DNA of 64,000 nt. Origin: DAINPP01 sp963667315 (GTDB taxonomy: Bacteria > Thermotogota > Thermotogae > MWEM01). A model generated the notes under the pieces. That model ran no database searches and was not told where the DNA came from. It saw only the letters and a list, made by a program, of their open reading frames with translations. Of this stretch, positions 7,659-16,610 are shown one piece after another. The number at the start of each line of letters is the position of its first letter. The first letter of the stretch is position 1. The stretch covers positions 310,001 to 374,000 of the forward strand of contig OY763325.1 in the NCBI GenBank assembly GCA_963667315.1, in the 5' to 3' direction. Both the position numbers and the translations under genes were made by a program.

Positions 7659-9510
7659 TTTCTTCCCCCTGCAAGATTTCCTCTTTTTCTAATTCAAGAT
7701 TTTCCATGTGTTCAAGGATATTCAGCAACTCTTCTTCAATCTCATTCTGTCTATTTCCCAATTCATGAAGCTTCTGATAATCGTTTGCATAAAGTGGGCT
7801 GTTAAGCGTTTTGATGGTTGCTTTCTTTTCCTCTTCCAATTCATGGTATTTCTTTTCCGTAACAATGATTTGATTTTCTATCTTTTTTATCTTGTTTTTT
7901 AATGCCTTCTGTTGTTCATATGTTAATTTCTTCTTTTTATTTTTACTGCTTTTATTGTTGAAAGCAGATTCTGATTTTATGCTTTCGACGTAATCGGAAA
8001 CTGATTTGACCTCCTTGATTCTATCCGGCATCAAGACGATAATTTTATCCGAAACGTAATTGAGAAGTCTTCGATCATGCGTGACCATCAGAATAGCTCC
8101 CTCGTATTCCATCAATACTTCCTGTAATCTTTCAATCGACAGAATATCCAGATGATTTGTCGGTTCGTCGAGGATCAGTAGATTGGGTTTTTTCAGAAGG
8201 AGTTTTGCAAGTGTCAGTTTCAGTTTCTCTCCTCCGCTTAGTATGGAAATCTTTTTGTTGACGTCATCTCCGGTAAACCCGAAACGTCCGGCATATCCCC
8301 TTATTTCTCTGTCGTACTGCATAAACAGAATTTCATTCAATTCTTCGAAAATAGTATTTTCTTCGTTCAAATTGGATAAATCCTGTGAAAGATAAGCGAA
8401 ACTGACTTTGTCGCCAAATTCATAAAAACCATCACTGGGGATCTGTTCTCCTGCAAATGTTTTGAGCATTGTGGATTTTCCAACACCGTTTTTACCCAGT
8501 AGAACGACCTTTTCTCCGCGATGTATTTCGAAAGAAGCGTTTTTAAAAATAGTCTTCCCTTCTATGACACGTGAAAGATTCTCACATCTTAAAACGATGT
8601 AATTTGATCTGTCCGGTTTGGGGATATCACCTATATGCGTGTGTTCATCTTGGAGCATTTCAACACTGTTCAGTTTTTCCTCTGCCCTTTCCAGCATCTT
8701 TTCATGTGAATGCATCTGACTGATAGCTTTCTTGCTGCCCATTTTAACCCAGGTTTCAAATTGTCTGACCAGTTTTTTTTGTTTTTCAACTTCCTGTTCG
8801 AGTTTTTTGATTTCACGCTCTTTTGATTCGATTATTCTGGCACGCTGCATCTGATAATCCTCATATTTCATTCTGAAATTCCAGATTTTTCCGCCGTTTA
8901 TCTCAAAGACCTGATTGATGACACCGTTCAACAGCTCCCTGTCATGTGTAACCATAAGGATTGTCCCCTTGTAGGCTTTAAGAAAATCTTCAAGCCAGTA
9001 TACGGAAGCGATATCGAGATGGTTTGTAGGCTCGTCAAGGATGAGCAAGTCATAATCTCTCATGAATAATTTTGCCAGCGAAACTCTCGTTAGTTCTCCC
9101 CCGCTAAAGGTTTTTAAAGGTCTTTCCCAATCACTTTCCTCAAAACCGACTCCTTTGAGAATCGAACGTATTTTCTTCTCAAATGCAAGGTGTTCATGTT
9201 CTATTTCTACTTCATTTTTTATGTGATCAATCACATCCTGAAAGGTTTTTTCGAGTTCTTTCCATAAGGTGATATCAGGCTCTTCAACCCTGAATTGTTT
9301 TTGGTATCCGACTCTGATCTTTTTTTTCTTAATGACTGATCCCAAGGTCGGTGCTATTTCACCCGTCAGTATTTTAAGCAGTGTTGTCTTTCCCGAGCCG
9401 TTTTGACCTATAAGAGCTATCTTATCTCTTTCTTCTATCTGTATATTGCATTCGGAAATAAGCATCGTATCCGCAAAGCCGAATGATAAATTATCTGTTC
9501 TAAGTAACAT
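7651..9510 (-). CDS. ABC-F family ATPase (Uup/EttA-like)
   Basis: ABC-F proteins are soluble twin-ATPases that act on the ribosome, either in translation control or in antibiotic protection; they have no membrane domain. This 619-residue protein has two complete cassettes, with Walker A GQNGSGKTT and GKNGVGKST, signatures FSGGE and LSGGE, and two LDEPTNHLD Walker B motifs. Between them lies the charged P-site linker, and the last 90 or so residues form a Lys/Glu-rich coiled coil as in Uup-type members. I chose ATG 9510; a GTG 9 bases upstream is too close to the GTGAG that serves the ATG. It heads the leftward operon. The subfamily is not certain. Confidence 0.93.
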   Translation of the reverse strand: MLLRTDNLSFGFADTMLISECNIQIEERDKIALIGQNGSGKTTLLKILTGEIAPTLGSVIKKKKIRVGYQKQFRVEEPDITLWKELEKTFQDVIDHIKNEVEIEHEHLAFEKKIRSILKGVGFEESDWERPLKTFSGGELTRVSLAKLFMRDYDLLILDEPTNHLDIASVYWLEDFLKAYKGTILMVTHDRELLNGVINQVFEINGGKIWNFRMKYEDYQMQRARIIESKEREIKKLEQEVEKQKKLVRQFETWVKMGSKKAISQMHSHEKMLERAEEKLNSVEMLQDEHTHIGDIPKPDRSNYIVLRCENLSRVIEGKTIFKNASFEIHRGEKVVLLGKNGVGKSTMLKTFAGEQIPSDGFYEFGDKVSFAYLSQDLSNLNEENTIFEELNEILFMQYDREIRGYAGRFGFTGDDVNKKISILSGGEKLKLTLAKLLLKKPNLLILDEPTNHLDILSIERLQEVLMEYEGAILMVTHDRRLLNYVSDKIIVLMPDRIKEVKSVSDYVESIKSESAFNNKSSKNKKKKLTYEQQKALKNKIKKIENQIIVTEKKYHELEEEKKATIKTLNSPLYANDYQKLHELGNRQNEIEEELLNILEHMENLELEKEEILQGEEND

Positions 9511-9543
9511 GAAAAACACTCACTTTCTGTATATGGATAAGAA

Positions 9544-9566
9544 ATTCAGATAAGGTGCATCTGAAT
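9544..9566 (-). promoter_or_regulatory. Leader hairpin or operator upstream of ABC-F gene
   Basis: ATTCAGAT (9544-9551) and ATCTGAAT (9559-9566) are perfect 8-bp arms around a 7-base loop. The element lies between the predicted transcript start (near 9570) and the ABC-F ATG. It could be an RNA hairpin in the leader or a regulator site. Confidence 0.45.
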
Positions 9567-9576
9567 AAAACAACCT

Positions 9577-9585
9577 ATTATAACA
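9577..9585 (-). promoter_or_regulatory. Extended -10 promoter of the ABC-F/hutH/dnaN operon
   Basis: On the minus strand TGT-TATAAT (9585-9577) is an extended -10 element; no clear -35 is seen. The leader would be about 60 bases. It is divergent from the rlmB promoter about 110 bases away. Confidence 0.65.
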
Positions 9586-9693
9586 AATATGGAGAGATAT
9601 GCCTACCCGGAGGAGTTGTCTCGGATTGTCCGCGTTTATTCTAAAAAATCCATAAATCATTTGTTTTTTCAACACATGAATAGCGAATAATCG

Positions 9694-9702
9694 TGTTATA
9701 AT
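9694..9702 (+). promoter_or_regulatory. Extended -10 promoter of the rlmB-to-upp operon
   Basis: TGT-TATAAT (9694-9702) is a perfect extended -10 just 14 bases before the rlmB ribosome binding site region; the -35 is weak. It would drive about 12 kb of closely packed genes up to the terminator at 21961. Confidence 0.65.
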
Positions 9703-9722
9703 ACACTGATGGGAGTGATTAT

Positions 9723-10448
9723 TTGAAAATTTACGGAAGAAATGTCATAAAAGAACTGTTGTTAAGTGATAACACGAAACTGATTAAGAATATTTACATA
9801 TCAAAAGAAGCGCATGGAACTATCAATCAGATAAAAGAGGATATCAGTGCAAAAGGATTGAATTTTTCGGAGATACCGGGAAAGACGATGGATAATGTGC
9901 TTGGAATGAACGTTCGGCATCAGGGGATCTATGCGGATATCAATGAATTCGAATATTATCCCGAAGAAAAGTATGCTGCTGAAGTTCAAGCAAAATCAGA
10001 AGGATTTCTAATTGTCCTGGATCAGGTTAACGATCCGCAGAATTTTGGAGCCATCATTCGAACGGCTTATGGCGCCGGGGCTGATGCCGTTGTCATCACG
10101 AAAGACAATTCAGTTCAGGTTAACCCCACAGTCATAAAGGTGTCTACAGGCTTAGCATTTAATATTCCGATCATAAAAACTGTCAACCTTTCAAGATTTC
10201 TTGACACGATCAAAGATTCCGGTTTTTGGGTTTATTCAGCGGATATGGATGGTGAATCTTATGAAACGGTAGAATGGGATGTCAAGACGGCTCTTGTTTT
10301 CGGGAATGAAGGGAAAGGGATCAGAAGGCTCGTTAAGGAAAAATGTGACCATATTGTGAAGATTCCCATGAAGCGAGAGATGGATTCTTTAAATCTTTCT
10401 GTTTCCGTCGGAATTTTGTCATTTGCCGTTGCAGCGAAAAGGAGTTAA
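9723..10448 (+). CDS. rlmB: 23S rRNA 2'-O-methyltransferase, SpoU/TrmH family (RlmB-like)
   Basis: SpoU-family enzymes transfer a methyl group from SAM to ribose 2'-OH; RlmB acts on 23S rRNA G2251. The 241-residue protein has an N-terminal substrate-binding domain starting at GRNVIKELL and the three SPOUT motifs: NDPQNFGAIIRTA, LVFGNEGKGIRRL and DSLNLSVSVGI. The start is TTG 9723 with GGGAGTG about 7 bases upstream; no ATG fits. It opens the operon and is followed 3 bases later by mutL. The exact target nucleotide is inferred from the family. Confidence 0.92.
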   Translation: MKIYGRNVIKELLLSDNTKLIKNIYISKEAHGTINQIKEDISAKGLNFSEIPGKTMDNVLGMNVRHQGIYADINEFEYYPEEKYAAEVQAKSEGFLIVLDQVNDPQNFGAIIRTAYGAGADAVVITKDNSVQVNPTVIKVSTGLAFNIPIIKTVNLSRFLDTIKDSGFWVYSADMDGESYETVEWDVKTALVFGNEGKGIRRLVKEKCDHIVKIPMKREMDSLNLSVSVGILSFAVAAKRS

Positions 10449-10451
10449 TGT

Positions 10452-12326
10452 TTGTCAATAAAGAAATTACCGCAGGAAATATATATGAAGATTGCTGCCG
10501 GAGAAGTTGTAACGTCATCCGCTTCGGTTGTCAAAGAGCTGATAGAAAATTCTATTGATGCGCATGCTACTTCAATCAGAGTTGAGATAAAGAATGGCGG
10601 AAGAGATTCTATCATCATCAGTGATAATGGAAAAGGTATACCATCCGGGGAGTTAAAGCTTGCCGTTGAGCCTCATGCCACAAGTAAAATTGGTCAATGG
10701 GATGATATTCTGAACCTTTCTACTTATGGTTTCAGGGGCGAAGCACTTGCATCTGTCGCATCTGTTTCAGAGATGTATCTTTCTTCAAAAACAGATGATG
10801 AGGATGTGGGGAGAAAGATTTATTTCAGGGGATCGGTTCCCGTAGAGGAATCGACTTCTGTCATGAACAGAGGCACTGAAATTGAAATAAGAAATCTCTT
10901 TTTTAATGTTCCGGCTAGAAGAAAATTTTTGAAATCTCCTCAAACCGAGTCGAGATATGTACTTGATACGATCGAAAAATTTATCCTTTCAAACCCTGAA
11001 GTTGCATTTCAGTTTATTCGGGATGGAAAGGTAATTTATGATATTAAGCCTGAATCCGTTGAGAAAAGGATCAGTCGTATTTTAAAAGTTAAAGATTCCG
11101 GGAATTTGATCAAGGTCGATTATACCGATAGCGGCTTTACGGTATATGGGGCGGTCACTTCTCCCCAGGTTAACCGACCGAATCTTACGGGTGTTACTTT
11201 GTTTGTGAATATGCGTTATGTAAAAGATTCAGTTGTTTATGGAGCGATAAAAGGTTTTTTTGCCCCTTTGATGAGTAAAGGGCGTTATCCGCTCGCTGTT
11301 TTGTTTATAACCGTTCCTACCGATACGGTTGATATCAACGTTCATCCGCAGAAGCTTGAGATTAAGTATTCCGATGGCGGTGCTGTTTTCAGAGTTGTCA
11401 AGAAAGCTTTAAATAATGCCTTTAACAACTATGCACTTGCCATCAATGTTGGACAATTGAATACAAAAGAAGATACTGATTACGTAAATGAAAAGCCTGC
11501 TGAACAGATGGGATTTAAACAGAATAGAGAGACCGTTGCATCTGACTGCGATTCATCAGTATTTACAAGGGAAGCAATATACGATGAACGGGCAAAAGAT
11601 TTCAGTTTACCGATAAAAAAAGAAAAGGGGTTTGTTTCGAAAGAGCACAAACGGATGGATACATCTGAAATTATTGACAGTCTCAAAAGAGAATCAGTTG
11701 TTGAAAATTCGGATGATCGTCCTGGTTCTCATATTCATTCGAATAAAAAAGAGAGAATATTTTCCGATAGAAGAATTCTTGGAATTGTAGATAGAAGATA
11801 TATTGTGGTTGAAGAAATGGATGGATTAACGCTGATAGATTTTCATGCGGCACATGAACGTGTTTTATTTGAGAAGATCAAGAAAAAAGAGAAAAAATTA
11901 TTTATACAGAAATTGCTCAATCCAATAGTTATAGAAACAGATAAGGCTGCAATCGAGATACTGAGACATAAAAAACAGAAGTTTGAAGAACTGGGTTTTG
12001 ATTATCATATAATAGAGGATGAAAGTCTTGAAATTACAGGCATCCCCAATCTGATAGATAAAAAGCAAGTCGAAGAAGTTTTTACAGAGATAATTGATGA
12101 ACTCAGATTACTGGAACTAGAAAAGGAATCTAAAGTCCTTGATCATGTTTATGCAACGATTGCTTGTCATAATGCTTTCAGAACAGGAGATTTTGTGAAT
12201 GAATCTGAAGCTGAGGAGCTGATCAGACAGATGGATGAATATGAAGTCTTTTCATGTCCTCACGGAAGGCCTGTTAGATTCAGTCTTTCCTTTTCGAAAC
12301 TGGATTCTTTTTTCAAGAGAAGTTGA
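10452..12326 (+). CDS. mutL: DNA mismatch repair protein MutL
   Basis: MutL links mismatch recognition to strand incision. The 624-residue protein has the GHKL ATPase motifs ENSIDAHAT, DNGKGI and TYGFRGEAL in the N-terminal half and a C-terminal dimer domain. The C-terminal part contains DFHAAHERVLFE, which fits the DxHA(x)2E(x)4E endonuclease motif, plus ACHNAF and CPHGRP. Thus this is a nicking-type MutL like those of organisms without MutH. TTG 10452 is the start, with AAGGAG 8 bases upstream. mutS itself is not in the window; mutS2 lies 2 kb downstream in the same operon. Confidence 0.96.
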   Translation: MSIKKLPQEIYMKIAAGEVVTSSASVVKELIENSIDAHATSIRVEIKNGGRDSIIISDNGKGIPSGELKLAVEPHATSKIGQWDDILNLSTYGFRGEALASVASVSEMYLSSKTDDEDVGRKIYFRGSVPVEESTSVMNRGTEIEIRNLFFNVPARRKFLKSPQTESRYVLDTIEKFILSNPEVAFQFIRDGKVIYDIKPESVEKRISRILKVKDSGNLIKVDYTDSGFTVYGAVTSPQVNRPNLTGVTLFVNMRYVKDSVVYGAIKGFFAPLMSKGRYPLAVLFITVPTDTVDINVHPQKLEIKYSDGGAVFRVVKKALNNAFNNYALAINVGQLNTKEDTDYVNEKPAEQMGFKQNRETVASDCDSSVFTREAIYDERAKDFSLPIKKEKGFVSKEHKRMDTSEIIDSLKRESVVENSDDRPGSHIHSNKKERIFSDRRILGIVDRRYIVVEEMDGLTLIDFHAAHERVLFEKIKKKEKKLFIQKLLNPIVIETDKAAIEILRHKKQKFEELGFDYHIIEDESLEITGIPNLIDKKQVEEVFTEIIDELRLLELEKESKVLDHVYATIACHNAFRTGDFVNESEAEELIRQMDEYEVFSCPHGRPVRFSLSFSKLDSFFKRS

Positions 12327-12355
12327 ACGGTTATCAAAAACAGAGTGGGTGAAAG

Positions 12356-12925
12356 ATGAAAAAGGTAAAAGTAGGGAAACTGCTGATGGATAAAAATAAT
12401 AATACTCCGGTTGTTGAGTTGGAAGTGGAAGGTGTCAACAAGAAAGTCTATATATGGATCGGAGCATGTGAAGCTTGGGCGCTTGCCATGTCGATGGAAG
12501 GCTTTTCTCTCGAAAGACCCATGACACATGATTTGATGATCAGCAGCATCGAAGCTTTGCAGGGTAAAGTTGAACATGTTGTAATTCATTCGATAAAGGA
12601 CGGTACTTTCCTTTCAAATCTTGTGATTAGAAAATATACACGGGATCTATCGAAAGAAGGGGAGTATCAGGAGCATTTTATTGAGATTGATTCAAGACCA
12701 TCTGACTGTATCGTTATTGCGAATAAATTAAAGGTCCCCATTTATGTAACGAGTGAAATTTTACTTGAAGCGGGGATTAGTGATTCAGTAAGTTTTGACA
12801 GAAAAAAACAGGAAGATGCGGAAAAGCAGGAATTTAATTCATTTCTGGATAATTTGAAAATTGATGATTTTAAGAGATACATGGATAAAAATAGTGAAGA
12901 TAAAGATGATCAGGAAGAAGAATAA
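12356..12925 (+). CDS. Bifunctional nuclease (BFN/DUF151) family protein
   Basis: This 189-residue protein matches the DUF151/BFN family: a core with VELEVEGVNKKVYIWIGACEAWALA, then RPMTHDLMISSIEAL and an IDSRPSDCIVIANKLKVPIYV segment. Members of the family have been described as nucleases in plants and are found in many thermophiles and actinobacteria; the bacterial role is poorly known. The last 30 residues are acidic. ATG 12356 follows GGGTGAAAG. It sits between mutL and a recombinase, which suggests, but does not show, a nucleic-acid role. Confidence 0.88.
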   Translation: MKKVKVGKLLMDKNNNTPVVELEVEGVNKKVYIWIGACEAWALAMSMEGFSLERPMTHDLMISSIEALQGKVEHVVIHSIKDGTFLSNLVIRKYTRDLSKEGEYQEHFIEIDSRPSDCIVIANKLKVPIYVTSEILLEAGISDSVSFDRKKQEDAEKQEFNSFLDNLKIDDFKRYMDKNSEDKDDQEEE

Positions 12926-12953
12926 ATGGATTATCTCAAAATGGAGAGGGTAA

Positions 12954-13427
12954 TTGAAAAAGGTTATTGATATTACACAGAACAACTTTGATCTTTTAAA
13001 ATACGATATGAACGATTGGCAGGATATTGTGAAAGAATTGGTGTACAATAATTCACCGACAATATACAGGAAGTACCTTGGTATTTATGGCCTTCACCTT
13101 GAAGATTTAAAATTGTTTTACGGTAAACTTGAAAGGCCGGAGTTTGATAAACTCAACCTCTTTTGGCAGGGAAATTCCGAGAGATTTAAAAGGACTCTTT
13201 TTGAAATTGCTGGGGGCATCTACAGGAAGAGGATGACGGATTTTGGTATCTTTTTATTTGTGGGATTGAAAAAGGAAATGATTTCTTTTTTCAGAACAAA
13301 AAAGGGACTTGTTATGCTTATCGATATTTGGTATCTAATGGGGGGAGACGATGAGGAAAAACCTGGAGAGATTCTTGAGGTGGATGAAATTACAGCATTA
13401 TTCACCCACAACTATAACAGAATATAA
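12954..13427 (+). CDS. Unknown protein between BFN and recombinase genes
   Basis: I do not recognise this 157-residue protein. It starts at TTG 12954 with GGAGAGGG about 4 bases upstream. It is predicted soluble, mostly helical, rich in aromatic and basic residues (for example YRKYLGIYGLHLEDLKLFYGKL), with one hydrophobic stretch near residue 100 and an acidic tail. It overlaps the following recombinase gene by 77 bases in another frame. The good ribosome binding site and position inside a housekeeping operon support it as a real gene. Function unknown. Confidence 0.7.
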   Translation: MKKVIDITQNNFDLLKYDMNDWQDIVKELVYNNSPTIYRKYLGIYGLHLEDLKLFYGKLERPEFDKLNLFWQGNSERFKRTLFEIAGGIYRKRMTDFGIFLFVGLKKEMISFFRTKKGLVMLIDIWYLMGGDDEEKPGEILEVDEITALFTHNYNRI

Positions 13428-14226
13428 GCGTGAAATAAGTGTATTTATCGAATATCTTGAGAAGGAAGAACTTGAACTGGAAGATCTTCAATTGATAGAT
13501 ATTGAGGATTTTGTTTTCAGTCATGAAGTTGGAGAAAGGGCAAAAAACAGGACACTTTCTACTATAAAATCTTTTTTTAATTATCTCTGTTCCAGAGGGA
13601 TTCTTGCAAAAAATCCTGCAAAAGATGTAAAATTAATCAAGATAAAACGAAAAAATCCGGTTTTTTTACAGGAAGATGAGTATCTGCTCCTGATTCAAAC
13701 CATAACCGAACAGGCGAAGGGCTTTATAGGCTTAAGAGACAAGATGATCGTTTCGCTGTTTCTTGCTACCGGAATGCGTGTGAGTGAGATTGCCGGTATG
13801 ACGTTTGGGTGTGAGAAAAAAGGAAGAGATGGCAGATATGTACTTGAAGTTATGCGAAAAGGACAGGAAATGGATTTTGTTTACATGAACACATCCGTAT
13901 CGGAGTTGTTTGACGTGTATCTGCATGAACGCAGAAAGCTGGATACGGGAAATGAAGCCATATTTCTAACAAAGCGGAATAATCCGATCGACAGAACAGC
14001 CATATACAGAATGGTAAAAAAGTATTTTGAAATGACGGGGATTGATAAAAAGAAGATGGGACCGCATGTTTTAAGACACACGTTTGCAACCACATTGATG
14101 AGTAAAGATGTGTCCCTGTACAAGATAAAGGAACTTATGAACCACAAAAACATTTCCACTACGGAAAATTATCTGCACGTAATGGAAGGTGATTTGAAAG
14201 ATGTGGTCGAGAAGATAGAATTATAG
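13351..14226 (+). CDS. Tyrosine recombinase XerC/XerD family
   Basis: Xer recombinases resolve chromosome dimers at dif. The 291-residue protein has a SAM-like N-terminal DNA-binding domain (LERFLRWMKLQHYSPTTITEYK) and a C-terminal catalytic domain. The latter contains the Arg in ATGMRVSEI, HVLRHTFAT (HxxR), the second His in MNHKN and the nucleophile Tyr in TTENYLHV. ATG 13351 follows GGGGGGAG at good spacing, although this start lies inside the preceding gene. Its place between mutL and mutS2 and the absence of phage genes favour a housekeeping Xer rather than an integrase; whether it is XerC, XerD or the single-recombinase type is not clear. Confidence 0.88.
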   Translation: MRKNLERFLRWMKLQHYSPTTITEYKREISVFIEYLEKEELELEDLQLIDIEDFVFSHEVGERAKNRTLSTIKSFFNYLCSRGILAKNPAKDVKLIKIKRKNPVFLQEDEYLLLIQTITEQAKGFIGLRDKMIVSLFLATGMRVSEIAGMTFGCEKKGRDGRYVLEVMRKGQEMDFVYMNTSVSELFDVYLHERRKLDTGNEAIFLTKRNNPIDRTAIYRMVKKYFEMTGIDKKKMGPHVLRHTFATTLMSKDVSLYKIKELMNHKNISTTENYLHVMEGDLKDVVEKIEL

Positions 14227-14238
14227 AAAGGATTCGTT

Positions 14239-16593
14239 ATGGAGAATTATTCACAAACTAAACTTGAATTTGGAAAAGTTCTGGAACTGTTAAGCGATTG
14301 TGCCTTTTCAAATTTTGGGAGGACAGAAGTTTTAAATCTGGAACCGGTTGAGAATCCAAGGGAAGAACTTAAAAATACACGGGAAATGATTCATCTGATG
14401 TATCAGGAAGGAGAACCCCCTGTTGGTGGGATCTTTGATATCAGAAAAGAAATTGATGTTGCAAGAGCGGGAGATATACTCGAACCGCTTGAATTGCTGA
14501 AGGTTAAAAACACGGTGTTGGGAATGCAGAATCTTAAAGAGTGGTTTTCAAAGCTGGAAGAAGATTACGCTTATCTCAATGCAGTCATCTACGAAATGGT
14601 TGAGCTTCCAACTTTTGTTAAAAAGGTTGAGCATGCTGTTAACGATATGGGAGAAATTAAAGACTCTGCTTCAGACAAATTGAGACAGATCAGGGTTGAA
14701 AAAAGAAGAATAATGAATACGCTGAAGCATAAACTTGATTCTTATGTGACCTCGAAATTTGCTTCAAATCTGCAACAGGCAAGTTACTTTATCCGAGACG
14801 GCAGATATGTCCTGCCAATTAAAAGTACAAGTCGTTCGAATATCAAGGGAATCGTGCATTCGACTTCATCGTCCGGTGGAACCTATTATATGGAACCGGA
14901 GGCATTGGTTGAGATGAACGATAAATCCAGAGAGATTCAGGATAGGGAAACCGAGGAAATCAACAGAATTCTCAGAGAATTGTCCATGTATGTTTTAAAT
15001 AATATCAAACAATTTGACAGAAGCACTTCGGCACTGGTCAAATTCGATATGCTCTGGGCGAAAGCAAAATTTGCTTTTAAATATGATGGTGTCGTTCCTG
15101 AATTAAGCGATGATTCAGATTTTAACCTGTTAAATGTCAGGCATCCGCTGCTTGGCGAAAAATGTGTTCCCATAACAGTTGCGATCGGATTACAGAAACA
15201 GGGGATCGTCATTACAGGTCCAAATACAGGTGGGAAAACGGTTACCCTGAAGACAATTGGTCTTGCCCATCTGATGGGGCTTTGTGGATTGCCCATACTG
15301 GCTTCAAGGGGAAGTCGAATCGGATTTGTGCACCATATACTGGCAGATATCGGTGATGAACAGTCAATTGAGCAATCTTTAAGCACATTCTCAGGGCATT
15401 TGAGAAATATTACCGAGATTGTAAACAAGGCTGATGAAAAGACACTCGTTCTTTTAGATGAACTTGGTGCCGGAACAGATCCCGTTGAAGGAGCGGCACT
15501 GGCTCTTGGTTTACTTGAAGTATTGCTTGAAAAAAAGGCTAAACTGATTGTCACATCCCATCTTACGCCGCTTAAAATTTACTGTTACGGAAACAAGCGA
15601 CTCTTAAACGCTTCGGTCAGTTTTGATATAGAGACATTGTCTCCGACATATAAATTGAGAGTTGGGCTTGCCGGAAGTTCCAATGCATTTGAGATTGCAA
15701 AAAGACTTGGTGTTCCATCTGAAGTTCTTGAAAGTGCCGACAAATTTAAGAGTCAGGAATATGCAAATGTTGATGAGGTCCTGAATGCCCTTCATGATGA
15801 TAAGGAAAAACTTGAAGAGGAAAAACTAAGGGCTCAGGAAATCAGAAAAGAACTTGAAAACAAAGAAGAAAAGATGCAGGAGAGTCTCGAGAAGATTAGA
15901 AAAAAGAAGATAGAAGGCTTTATGGATGACATAGACGAACTTGAGGCGTATATTGCCAATCTTAAAAAAGAAGCGGAACAGACAGTTAATAAGTTGAAAT
16001 CAAGCAAGTCTGCTTCGTTAAAAGCTGTAAAAGAAACGAACAAGAATCTTGAAAAAATGAAAAACAGGAAATTGAAAGAATTCAAAGAAAAACTGAAAAC
16101 TGCGAGCACTTCCGTTGGGATCAGTGATCCTGATTCGATTAAACCTGGGGATTGGGTCAAGATTAAAGGAACAGCTGTTGCATTGGAAGTTATTGAAAGA
16201 AAAGCCGGAAAGCTAATCGTGCAAAATGGGATTCTTAAAGTTGAAGTAGATCCCGGTAATCTGGTGATGGCTGGGGAGTCAGAGATTCCGGAGAAGGAAA
16301 AGGAACAGAAATTTGTCTTTTATAATATGGGGAGTCAAACTGCTGCTTACAATTCTCACAGACTCGATATAAGGGGAAATAATGTTGAAGATGGTGTTGA
16401 CAAGGTCAAATTATTTCTTGAAAGTCTTATCCTTCATAACAGGAAGACGGGATATATCGTACATGGGAAAGGAACGGGCAAATTGGCTGAAGGCATATGG
16501 GATTATTTAAATTCAAACGGAAGAGTTTCATCTTTCCGAATTGGAAAACCAAAGGAAGGGGGAACCGGCGTTACCGTTATTGAACTGTATTAA
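14239..16593 (+). CDS. mutS2: Endonuclease MutS2
   Basis: MutS2 acts on recombination intermediates and, in some bacteria, rescues collided ribosomes. The 784-residue protein has the MutS core and clamp without the mismatch-reading domain, then the ATPase with GPNTGGKTVTLKT and LLDELGAGTDP. A long Lys/Glu-rich coiled coil follows at about 510-630. The C-terminal Smr nuclease domain begins at LDIRGNNVEDG and includes HGKGTGKL. All parts are intact and of usual length. ATG follows AAAGGA; the gap to the recombinase is 12 bases. Confidence 0.96.
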   Translation: MENYSQTKLEFGKVLELLSDCAFSNFGRTEVLNLEPVENPREELKNTREMIHLMYQEGEPPVGGIFDIRKEIDVARAGDILEPLELLKVKNTVLGMQNLKEWFSKLEEDYAYLNAVIYEMVELPTFVKKVEHAVNDMGEIKDSASDKLRQIRVEKRRIMNTLKHKLDSYVTSKFASNLQQASYFIRDGRYVLPIKSTSRSNIKGIVHSTSSSGGTYYMEPEALVEMNDKSREIQDRETEEINRILRELSMYVLNNIKQFDRSTSALVKFDMLWAKAKFAFKYDGVVPELSDDSDFNLLNVRHPLLGEKCVPITVAIGLQKQGIVITGPNTGGKTVTLKTIGLAHLMGLCGLPILASRGSRIGFVHHILADIGDEQSIEQSLSTFSGHLRNITEIVNKADEKTLVLLDELGAGTDPVEGAALALGLLEVLLEKKAKLIVTSHLTPLKIYCYGNKRLLNASVSFDIETLSPTYKLRVGLAGSSNAFEIAKRLGVPSEVLESADKFKSQEYANVDEVLNALHDDKEKLEEEKLRAQEIRKELENKEEKMQESLEKIRKKKIEGFMDDIDELEAYIANLKKEAEQTVNKLKSSKSASLKAVKETNKNLEKMKNRKLKEFKEKLKTASTSVGISDPDSIKPGDWVKIKGTAVALEVIERKAGKLIVQNGILKVEVDPGNLVMAGESEIPEKEKEQKFVFYNMGSQTAAYNSHRLDIRGNNVEDGVDKVKLFLESLILHNRKTGYIVHGKGTGKLAEGIWDYLNSNGRVSSFRIGKPKEGGTGVTVIELY

Positions 16594-16610
16594 ATTAAGG
16601 GGGGACTATT

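Noticed and set aside
13351..14226. Recombinase as a phage or transposon integrase
   Set aside because: No other mobile genes, no flanking repeats, and it is embedded in a co-directional housekeeping operon.
14937..15554. Long open frame opposite mutS2 (205 codons)
   Set aside because: Composition is that of reversed MutS2 codons, rich in Ser and Phe, with no start signal.
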